From NCBI GenBank assembly GCA_945877995.1, contig CAMDXD010000248.1, forward strand, positions 1 to 6,154: a stretch of DNA of 6,154 bases. Reading direction: 5' to 3'. The stretch comes from Bordetella parapertussis. GTDB taxonomy: Bacteria > Pseudomonadota > Gammaproteobacteria > Burkholderiales > CAIKXV01. Position numbers and translations under genes: made by a program. Below the pieces are notes generated by a model that was not told the origin of the DNA, searched no databases, and worked only from the letters and a program-made list of their open reading frames with translations. Numbering within the stretch: position 1 is the first letter of the stretch; each line of letters opens with the position of its first letter. This document shows positions 1-5,235 of this stretch, in pieces.

Positions 1-2082
1 ATGGACACCGCCGACCAGGTGGCGATGGTCAAGCGGATGATGAAGGCCAACGGCATCGACGAAGAACGCTTCAAGCCGCGCGACACCGCATGGTTCATCA
101 GCGCACAGAAGGATGCCGGGTTGCGGCCCGGGTCGGTCGAGGCGTTCGACGACCATACGCGTCAGCTGGTCGAGATCTACACGATGTACGAGGCGCAGTG
201 CCAGCGCGAGGGCGTGACCGACTTCGCCGAGCTGATCCTGCGCAGCTACGAGCTGCTGGCCAGGAACGAGGCGATCCGCGAACACTACCGCGCGCGCTTC
301 GGGTACATCCTGGTCGACGAGTTCCAGGATACCAACCGCCTGCAGTTCGACTGGCTGAAGCTGATCGCCGGCGCGCAGAACGCGGTGTTCGCGGTCGGCG
401 ATGACGACCAGTCGGTGTACAGCTTCCGCGGTGCCAAGGTCGCGAACATGCGCGACTTCGAGCGCGAGTTCAATGCCGGCACGATCATCAAGCTCGAGCA
501 GAACTACCGCTCCCACGGCAACATCCTCGAAGCCGCCAACGTGCTCATCGGGCACAACCAGCAGCGGCTGGGCAAGAACCTGTGGACCTCCGAGTCGCAG
601 GGCGAGCCGATCCGGCTGTTCGAGGCGCAGACCGACTTCGAGGAAGCGCAGTTCATCGTCGAGCAGGTGCGCGACCTGAAGGCGACCGGCGTGCCGCTGG
701 TCGAGGTCGCACTGCTCTACCGTTCGAACGCGCAGTCGCGGGTGCTCGAACACGCGCTGTTCTCGGCCGGCTTGCCCTACCGGGTATACGGCGGCCTGCG
801 CTTCTTCGAGCGCCAGGAGATCAAGCATGCGCTCGCCTACCTTCGGCTGGTCGCCAACCCTGACGACGACGCGGCGCTGCTGCGGGTGATCAACTTCCCG
901 ACGCGCGGCATCGGCGCGCGCTCGATCGAGCAACTGCAGGACGCGGCGCGCGCCGGCGGCACCAGCCTGTGGCAGGCGGCGTGCTCGCGCGGCGGCTCGA
1001 AGGGCGGTTCGCCAGATTCGCCGAGGAAGGGCGTCGAAGGCTTCGTGCTGCTGATCGACCGGCTACGCAACGAATGCGCCGGCATCACCCTGCCCGAGAT
1101 GATCGAAGCGGTGATCGAACGCTCCGGGCTGCGTACCCATTACGAGGCCGAGCGCGAAGGCGCCGACCGCATCGCCAACCTCGACGAGCTGGTCAATGCG
1201 GCCGCGCAGTTCTCGGACGACCCGATGCGCATGCTCGAGATGGAGGCGGATGCCGATTCCTTCGCCTCGCAGGGTCCGACCGCACTGGCCGCCGCGCGGC
1301 AGGCCGCCGCGGCGCTGGATGCGGACGCGGCCGAGGCAGAGGCGGACGCGGCGATGCTGGCCGCGGGCTTCGAGGACATGCCGGGCCTGCTGCCGGGCGA
1401 CGCCGACGCCGGCATCGCCGCCGCCGGTGGCACTGCACTCGCGCCCGCCGAGCTCGCCGACCCGCTGCTGATCCAGTTCCTGTCCCATGCATCGCTGGAA
1501 GCCGGCGACAACCAGGCCAACGCCGGGGACGATGCGCTGCAGCTGATGACGGTGCACGCCGCCAAGGGCCTGGAGTTCCACACGGTCTTCGCCAGCGGCC
1601 TCGAAGAGGGCCTGTTCCCGCACGAGAACAGCCTGAACGATGCCGGCGGCGTCGAGGAGGAGCGCAGGCTGATGTACGTCGCGGTCACGCGTGCGCGCCG
1701 GCGGCTCTACCTGACCTTCGCACAGAGCCGGATGCTCCACGGCCAGACCCGCTACAACGTCGCCTCGCGCTTCCTGCGCGAGATCCCGGTCAAGCTGCTG
1801 AAGCGTCTGTCGCCCACCTACGAGCGCGGCGGCGGCTCTACCAGCTTCGACCGGCCGCGCACGCCGGCTGGTTATGCATCCGTCCAGGTCCAGCCGGCGC
1901 CGAAGATCGAGGCCGCTGGGATGCCCTTCCGGATCGGGCAGAACGTGCGCCATGCGAAGTTCGGCAATGGCGTGATCATCGACGCGGAGGGGCGCGGGTC
2001 GGATGCGCGGGTTCACGTCAACTTCGGCCGCGAGGGCGTGAAGTGGCTTGCGCTGGCCTACGCGAAGCTCGATCCGGCCTGA
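1..2082 (+). CDS. uvrD: UvrD/PcrA-type superfamily 1 DNA helicase, 5'-truncated by the window edge
   Basis: This is an ATP-dependent 3'-5' DNA helicase of nucleotide-excision and mismatch repair, cytoplasmic. Visible motifs (residues counted from base 1): Walker B/motif II ILVDEFQDTN at 103-112 (D106, E107), motif III GDDDQSVYSFRGA at 133-145, motif IV QNYRS at 167-171, a conserved RGIG at 302-305 in the 2B region, motif V TVHAAKGLEF at 517-526 and motif VI YVAVTRARR at 559-567. A Tudor-like C-terminal tail spans about 641-690 (HAKFGNGVII), the element known to bind RNA polymerase in this family. Walker A and motif Ia are absent. Since E. coli UvrD has its DE pair near residue 220, about 114 residues lie upstream, so the ATG at base 1 is internal and not the true start. 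Two extra segments are seen: a Gly/Ser/Lys-rich stretch at 328-344 and an Ala/Asp-rich low-complexity stretch at about 414-487. Rep is an alternative name, but the C-terminal tail favours UvrD. Confidence 0.95.
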   Translation: MDTADQVAMVKRMMKANGIDEERFKPRDTAWFISAQKDAGLRPGSVEAFDDHTRQLVEIYTMYEAQCQREGVTDFAELILRSYELLARNEAIREHYRARFGYILVDEFQDTNRLQFDWLKLIAGAQNAVFAVGDDDQSVYSFRGAKVANMRDFEREFNAGTIIKLEQNYRSHGNILEAANVLIGHNQQRLGKNLWTSESQGEPIRLFEAQTDFEEAQFIVEQVRDLKATGVPLVEVALLYRSNAQSRVLEHALFSAGLPYRVYGGLRFFERQEIKHALAYLRLVANPDDDAALLRVINFPTRGIGARSIEQLQDAARAGGTSLWQAACSRGGSKGGSPDSPRKGVEGFVLLIDRLRNECAGITLPEMIEAVIERSGLRTHYEAEREGADRIANLDELVNAAAQFSDDPMRMLEMEADADSFASQGPTALAAARQAAAALDADAAEAEADAAMLAAGFEDMPGLLPGDADAGIAAAGGTALAPAELADPLLIQFLSHASLEAGDNQANAGDDALQLMTVHAAKGLEFHTVFASGLEEGLFPHENSLNDAGGVEEERRLMYVAVTRARRRLYLTFAQSRMLHGQTRYNVASRFLREIPVKLLKRLSPTYERGGGSTSFDRPRTPAGYASVQVQPAPKIEAAGMPFRIGQNVRHAKFGNGVIIDAEGRGSDARVHVNFGREGVKWLALAYAKLDPA

Positions 2083-2140
2083 GAGGCGCTGCTGGCTGGT
2101 ATCGGATCGAGGCGACGGGACATGAGTGGAGTCGGCAACC

Positions 2141-2202
2141 CGGTGCAAGCGTCCAGGCACGGACGTCGAGCAGCGCCAGCGGTGCAAGCGTCGGGCACGG
2201 AC
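2141..2202. repeat. Near-perfect 23/24-nt direct repeat in the uvrD / membrane-protein convergent gap
   Basis: Copy 1 (2141-2164) and copy 2 (2180-2202) share CGGTGCAAGCGTC followed by GCACGGAC. They differ only in the junction (CAG versus GG). The offset is 39 nt. Each copy is followed within a few bases by CAGCGCC (2171-2177 and 2203-2209), so the repeated unit may be longer with a small deletion in the second copy. Bases 2169-2177 are also the reverse complement of 2085-2093, a possible long-range stem. The gap separates the 3' ends of two convergent genes and has no T-tract, so a classical terminator is not visible. The origin is probably local duplication. Confidence 0.75.
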
Positions 2203-2210
2203 CAGCGCCC

Positions 2211-3083
2211 TCAGCCCTCGTGCGACTCCTCTGCCGGCGGGACTTCCTCCGCGGGCGCGGCTTCCTCGATCGGCTGGAACACGTCGACGTACGACGTGTA
2301 GAACGCGATGAAGCCGACTGGCGCGATGATGGACAGCACCGCACCCAGCAAGGCCATCGCGAGGATGGGCCCGATACCGGGAATCATCGCCAGCACGGTG
2401 ACGGCGAGCTGCACGAGCGCCAAAGCCACGAGCAGCGAACTGAAACACATCGCGAATGCGCGCCAGTTCAGGAGCGCGGCTCCGAGGCTCGCCAGCAGCG
2501 ACGGAAACGCCTTCTGCCCGTGGAAGTAGACCAGCAGCGGTGCGAACCAGGTCGCGAGCAGCAGCGGTACCAGCAGTGACACCCCGACAAGGCCCGCCAA
2601 CGCCATCGCGCCGCTCATGGCAGCCGGCGCCCCCGGGGCCGACGCCGGGCCCGCACCGGGCGTGACCCCGGCTGCCATGTTCTGTGCCAGGCCGGGGCCG
2701 CCAATCGCCATCATCACGCCGACGATCATCAGCTGGCCGATCAGGTAGATGCCACCGATCGCCACGAGGTCGCCAATCGACGATCGGAAGCCGCCAAAAA
2801 AATGCGCCCGCACGACCGGCTCACCACGATCGGACGCCTGCGCGGCCAGCGCGATGCCGACGCTGAACACCGGGAACACCAGGCCGAACACCAGCGGACC
2901 GATCACCTGCAGCTGGCTGGTGAGCACCATCGCGGCCAGCAGCGCCAGCAGGAAAAGCACCCAGGCACCAGAATTGCGCCGGAACAGCACATAGGCGTTG
3001 ACCAGCCATTGCGCGCCCCTGAGCGCGCGCAGCACGCGCGGTGCCGGCATCGGTGCAACCGTCCTCGGGTCGTAGGCAGCCAT
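2211..3083 (-). CDS. BPSS1780-family integral membrane protein of unknown function
   Basis: A 290-residue polytopic inner-membrane protein. Hydrophobic segments lie at about 41-60, 61-82, 104-127, 159-187, 209-233 and 237-263, giving roughly six membrane passes. The conserved-looking stretch WFAPLLVYFHGQ (179-190) and the C-terminal VSYxD-like element (here TSYVDVF, 263-269) match my recollection of the betaproteobacterial BPSS1780 family, which has no assigned function. A Gly/Ala/Pro-rich loop (136-158) joins two halves, and the tail from 272 is Glu/Pro/Ala-rich and acidic. The start at 3083 was chosen because longer in-frame starts would run into thrB and lack family-like sequence. It sits 7 nt after the thrB stop with no strong Shine-Dalgarno, suggesting translational coupling in a thrB operon. 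A run of seven T's on the coding strand (His94-Phe-Phe, + coordinates 2796-2802) is unusual for this GC-rich gene. A transport or homeostasis role cannot be inferred from sequence alone. Confidence 0.85.
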   Translation of the reverse strand: MAAYDPRTVAPMPAPRVLRALRGAQWLVNAYVLFRRNSGAWVLFLLALLAAMVLTSQLQVIGPLVFGLVFPVFSVGIALAAQASDRGEPVVRAHFFGGFRSSIGDLVAIGGIYLIGQLMIVGVMMAIGGPGLAQNMAAGVTPGAGPASAPGAPAAMSGAMALAGLVGVSLLVPLLLATWFAPLLVYFHGQKAFPSLLASLGAALLNWRAFAMCFSSLLVALALVQLAVTVLAMIPGIGPILAMALLGAVLSIIAPVGFIAFYTSYVDVFQPIEEAAPAEEVPPAEESHEG

Positions 3084-3090
3084 CGGCGGC

Positions 3091-4086
3091 TCAGGCGCCC
3101 GGGAGCGCGATGCGCCCCGGCGATACGACATGCCAGGCCAGCAGGTCGCGGAAATGGGCCGGATCGTGCGCGTGCACCAGTTCGCCCGGCCGAGGCAGGT
3201 GGAAATCGAACAGCCGCGACACCCAGAATCGAAGTGCGCCGGCTCGAAGCATGGCGGGCCAGGCGAGGCGCTCGGTATCGCCGAAAGAACGCACGGCGGC
3301 ATACCCGTGGAGCAGCGCAGCGGCCGCGTGCGCATCGATGCCCGCGGCGGGATCGCCGTAATCGGCCCGACACCAGTCGTTCACCGCGACCGCGACATCG
3401 AACAGCAGCACGTCGGTGCAGGCGAAGTAGAAATCGATGATACCGCCCACCTCGGCGGTGTCGTCCTGGAACAGCACATTGTCGCGGAACAGGTCGGCAT
3501 GGATCGGCCCGCGCGGCAGGCGGTCGAAGCGATGACTCGCCTGGAAGGCGATCTCGTTCTCGAGCATGCGCCAGTGGTCCGCCGGCAGGAAGCCGACCAG
3601 CTTCGGAGCCGTTGCGCTCCACCAGCGCGGGCCGCGCGGGTTGGGCATCGTGAGCGGATAGTCGACCCCGGCGGCGTGCATCGTGCCGAGCATCCGCCCG
3701 ATGGCATGGCACTGCTGCTCCGACGGCGCGGCGACCGAGCGCCCCGACAGCCGGGCGACGATGGCAGCCGGCTTGCCGTTGAGTTCGCCGAGCCACTGGC
3801 CCTCGACATCGGGCATCGGCCGGGGCGTCGGGACACCGCGGTCGGCCAGGTGAGCCATGAGGCCGAGGTAGAACGGCAGTTCGGTTGCCGTGAGCTTCTC
3901 GAACAGCGTCAGCACGTAACGGCCTCCGGTCGTGCGCGCATCACGACCAGCCGCGTCGGTGGTAAGGAAGTAATTCGTGTTCTCGATGCCGCTCTGGATG
4001 CCCTCGAGTGCAACCAGCCCGCCGAGCGCATAGCGGACCAGCCAGGCGGAGGCCTGGTCTGGCGTGACGGTGGTGAATACGGCCAT
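3091..4086 (-). CDS. thrB: Homoserine kinase, type II (APH/choline-kinase fold)
   Basis: Cytoplasmic enzyme that phosphorylates L-homoserine with ATP to O-phosphohomoserine, the step before threonine synthase. The 331 residues match the usual length of the thrB_alt (TIGR00938) family, which is unrelated to the GHMP-fold ThrB of E. coli. Visible signatures are GIENTNYFL (33-41) in the nucleotide-binding lobe, LTLFEKL (59-65) with a likely ATP-contacting Lys64, the Brenner motif HADLFRDNVLF (196-206) with catalytic Asp198 and metal-binding Asn203, and IDFYFACTD (217-225) with the second metal-binding Asp218. The ATG at 4086 follows the DUF2782 stop by 30 nt and precedes the BPSS1780-family gene by 7 nt, so all three are probably one transcript. 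The Shine-Dalgarno candidate GAGAGG (+ coordinates 4099-4104) is 12 nt from the ATG, a rather long spacing. It lies between two CCCGGG palindromes that could pair. All key residues are present, so the gene looks functional. Another APH-family kinase is a much less likely reading. Confidence 0.95.
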   Translation of the reverse strand: MAVFTTVTPDQASAWLVRYALGGLVALEGIQSGIENTNYFLTTDAAGRDARTTGGRYVLTLFEKLTATELPFYLGLMAHLADRGVPTPRPMPDVEGQWLGELNGKPAAIVARLSGRSVAAPSEQQCHAIGRMLGTMHAAGVDYPLTMPNPRGPRWWSATAPKLVGFLPADHWRMLENEIAFQASHRFDRLPRGPIHADLFRDNVLFQDDTAEVGGIIDFYFACTDVLLFDVAVAVNDWCRADYGDPAAGIDAHAAAALLHGYAAVRSFGDTERLAWPAMLRAGALRFWVSRLFDFHLPRPGELVHAHDPAHFRDLLAWHVVSPGRIALPGA

Positions 4087-4116
4087 GGTCCCGGGCAGCC
4101 TCTCATGCGTCCCGGG
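4087..4116 (-). promoter_or_regulatory. thrB translation-initiation region with a possible SD-enclosing hairpin
   Basis: On the minus strand the 9-mer GCCCGGGAC occurs twice (4117-4109 and 4096-4088). The palindromic cores CCCGGG (4111-4116 and 4090-4095) can pair into a 6-bp all-GC stem with a 15-nt loop. The loop contains the only Shine-Dalgarno-like sequence, GAGAGG (4099-4104), and the thrB ATG begins 3 nt after the second core. The first repeat touches the stop codon of the upstream DUF2782 gene, so ribosomes finishing that gene would disrupt the stem. This suggests coupling but is inferred from sequence only. Confidence 0.35.
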
Positions 4117-4530
4117 CTACCAGCTGCGAATGACCCACATCGGCACCCGCACGCCGCTGTCGTAGGTCGCGGTACGCGCGAAGTTACCGTCGCCGAAGTA
4201 GTCGACCAGGTAGTACGGCGTGCCGCCGCCGACCGGAGTGACCCTGATCATGTAGAGCTGTCCGCCCACGCGGAATTCTTCGACCATCTCTTTATCGCGG
4301 CGGATGATCCGCACATCGGGCTCGACGCCCGGCGCCAGCTGCAAGGTAGCCGGCGGCGGCGGCGGAATGTCCGGCACCGGCTCGAGGTTGGATGGGCGCT
4401 GCTGTGCGGCTGCCGGGAACGCCACCAGCAGGGCGCCACATGCCGCCAGCAGCAGGGCCGCCAGGACGCCGCGCATGGGCGAAGGCACGCGCGAAGTCGC
4501 GGAAAATGGGTCGTTCGGATGACTTTGCAT
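4117..4530 (-). CDS. DUF2782 family exported protein
   Basis: A 137-residue protein with an N-terminal signal peptide: hydrophobic core at about 21-38 and a probable signal peptidase I site after AFPAAA (Ala42) before QQ. A proline run (56-60) follows, then the compact C-terminal domain with VRIIRRDKEMVEEFRVGG (73-90), LYMIRVTP (92-99), PYYLVD (105-110), a GDG turn (113-115) and the terminal DSGVRVPMWVIRSW. That end is characteristic of DUF2782, a proteobacterial family of unknown function often found near thrB and polA. It is probably periplasmic. Two starts are plausible: ATG at 4530 (given here), 28 nt downstream of a TAGAAT -10-like element, or ATG at 4476, giving 119 residues beginning MRGVLAALLL. 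Neither has a strong Shine-Dalgarno. An LAAC sequence (28-31) resembles a lipobox, but it sits within a continuing hydrophobic core, so lipidation is less likely. It is probably the first gene of the thrB operon. Confidence 0.87.
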   Translation of the reverse strand: MQSHPNDPFSATSRVPSPMRGVLAALLLAACGALLVAFPAAAQQRPSNLEPVPDIPPPPPATLQLAPGVEPDVRIIRRDKEMVEEFRVGGQLYMIRVTPVGGGTPYYLVDYFGDGNFARTATYDSGVRVPMWVIRSW

Positions 4531-4558
4531 GGCGCGTCTCAGGGGTCTGCAAAGCGTC

Positions 4559-4564
4559 ATTCTA
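4559..4564 (-). promoter_or_regulatory. Candidate -10 element for the DUF2782-thrB operon
   Basis: The minus strand reads TAGAAT, five of six matches to the sigma-70 -10 consensus, 28 nt before the ATG at 4530. That would give a 5' leader of about 20 nt and would favour the 4530 start, though a promoter here would not exclude 4476. No convincing -35 box occurs at 16-18 nt (TGGCGG at 17 nt). A better TTGCGA lies at a 23-nt spacing, which is too long. Tentative. Confidence 0.3.
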
Positions 4565-4630
4565 GGGAACCTCGGGCCGCGCCGCCATCGCAATGCGTTG
4601 TGCGCTTGCCGCACTACGGCGCGTTCTCCT

Positions 4631-4748
4631 AGGCAAAAAGCTCTGAAAAGCCCTATTCTTCTCTCGTAGCATGAGTACACTTCCGTACAGTCTTCCGTAG
4701 CGACGGTACCGGTCGCCCTGCGGAAGGCTCACACCCACTCCATGGAGA
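4631..4748 (+). promoter_or_regulatory. AT-richer leader of the SWIB gene: weak promoter candidate, short repeat and Shine-Dalgarno
   Basis: This part of the divergent gap is clearly richer in A/T than its surroundings, especially 4631-4680. A weak sigma-70 fit is TGAAAA (4644-4649) with TAGCAT (4667-4672) at a 17-nt spacing. TATTCT at 4654-4659 is an alternative -10 without a matching -35. Just downstream the 8-mer CTTCCGTA is repeated with a 12-nt period (4680-4687 and 4692-4699). GGAGA at 4744-4748 is a good Shine-Dalgarno, 8 nt before the ATG at 4757, and fixes that start. The ribosome site is convincing. The promoter boxes are not. Confidence 0.4.
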
Positions 4749-4756
4749 TATCCTGA

Positions 4757-5143
4757 ATGGCTGCCAAGAAGCCCGCCAAGAAAGCCGCGACCAAAGCTGC
4801 AAAGAAGGTCGCAAAGAAAGCCGTCAAGAAAGTCGTCGCGAAGAAGGCTGCCAAGAAAGCGGCCCCGAAGAAGGTCGCGAAGAAAGTCGCACGCAAGCCG
4901 AACGCTGCGTTCATGGTCGCACTGAAGCCGAGCGCACTGCTCGCGGCGATCGTCGGCGACAAGCCGCTGTCGCGCCCGGACGTCACGAAGAAAATCTGGG
5001 CCTACATCAAGAAGAATGGCCTGCAGGACAGCGTCAACCGCCGCAACATCAACGCTGACGCCAAGCTCGGCCCGATCTTCGGCGGCAAGAAACAGGTATC
5101 GATGTTCGACCTGACCAAGCTGGTCTCGAAGCAGCTTTCCTGA
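4757..5143 (+). CDS. SWIB/MDM2-domain protein with histone H1-like lysine-rich tail
   Basis: A 128-residue, very basic protein in two parts. Residues 1-48 are a low-complexity Lys/Ala/Val/Pro tail with 20 lysines, mostly as KK doublets every 3-5 residues, like bacterial histone H1-like proteins. Such tails bind DNA non-specifically. Residues 55-128 form a SWIB/MDM2 domain: ALKPSALLAAIVG (55-67), LSRPDVTKKIWAYIKKNGLQD (71-91), RRNINADAKLGPIFG (95-109) and the end MFDLTKLVSKQL. This is the helical fold known from eukaryotic SWI/SNF BAF60 subunits and from chlamydial proteins, and it occurs in other bacteria as small stand-alone genes. A role as a nucleoid-associated or chromatin-like protein is inferred, since bacterial SWIB function is poorly known. 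The start is set by GGAGA 8 nt upstream. The gene stands alone between its own leader and a strong terminator, so it is probably monocistronic and possibly abundantly expressed. The sequence has no truncation. Confidence 0.93.
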   Translation: MAAKKPAKKAATKAAKKVAKKAVKKVVAKKAAKKAAPKKVAKKVARKPNAAFMVALKPSALLAAIVGDKPLSRPDVTKKIWAYIKKNGLQDSVNRRNINADAKLGPIFGGKKQVSMFDLTKLVSKQLS

Positions 5144-5155
5144 GCTTCGCTGCGG

Positions 5156-5175
5156 GCCCTGCAACGCTGCAGGGC
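5156..5175 (+). other. 8-bp hairpin directly abutting the terminator
   Basis: GCCCTGCA (5156-5163) and TGCAGGGC (5168-5175) are perfect reverse complements with a 4-nt loop ACGC. The stem ends exactly where the terminator stem begins (5176), so the two would stack. It starts 13 nt after the SWIB stop codon. It could protect the mRNA 3' end or assist termination. Only the base pairing is seen in the sequence. Confidence 0.5.
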
Positions 5176-5213
5176 GGACGGGGGGTCAGACTGACCCCCC
5201 GTCCTTTTCGTTT
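5176..5213 (+). terminator. Strong rho-independent terminator after the SWIB gene
   Basis: A perfect 13-bp stem (5176-5188 pairing with 5192-5204) includes six consecutive G-C pairs, has the loop GAC, and is followed by TTTTCGTTT (5205-5213). The T-tract is on the plus strand only, and no T-run follows the hairpin in the minus direction. It therefore serves the plus-strand gene ending at 5143. The LOG gene converging from the right may still be slowed by the same stem. Confidence 0.9.
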
Positions 5214-5235
5214 ACCCGTTCTTTCCGTCAGCGCG

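Noticed and set aside
1..3. ATG at base 1 as the true uvrD start
   Set aside because: Walker A and the first ~114 residues expected of the family are missing. The ATG falls within the helicase domain, so the gene is cut by the window edge.
2085..2177. Inverted repeat GGCGCTGCT (2085-2093) and AGCAGCGCC (2169-2177) as a uvrD terminator
   Set aside because: The arms are 75 nt apart and no T-tract follows.
1063..2448. Long 461-codon open frame on the minus strand opposite uvrD
   Set aside because: It is a mirror of G/C-rich uvrD codons, is Arg-rich without any domain, and overlaps both uvrD and the BPSS1780-family gene.
969..2579. 536-codon plus-strand frame crossing the uvrD stop
   Set aside because: The Arg/Gly-rich translation is in the wrong frame of uvrD and then antisense to the membrane protein. 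No plausible ribosome site or domain.
4438..4449. Lipobox-like LAAC in the DUF2782 signal peptide
   Set aside because: The hydrophobic core continues past the Cys to a better AFPAAA cleavage site, so a type I signal peptide is preferred.
3130..4632. 500-codon plus-strand frame antisense to thrB and the DUF2782 gene
   Set aside because: It is a shadow of two well-supported genes, with no recognisable family and GC-driven composition.
4742..4756. Four-codon mini-ORF (ATG GAG ATA TCC TGA) ending next to the SWIB ATG
   Set aside because: It contains the SWIB Shine-Dalgarno and has no good ribosome site itself, so it is probably chance.
4562..5164. 200-codon minus-strand frame opposite the SWIB gene
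   Set aside because: Its Leu/Arg/Asp repeats are simply the antisense of the lysine-rich tail.
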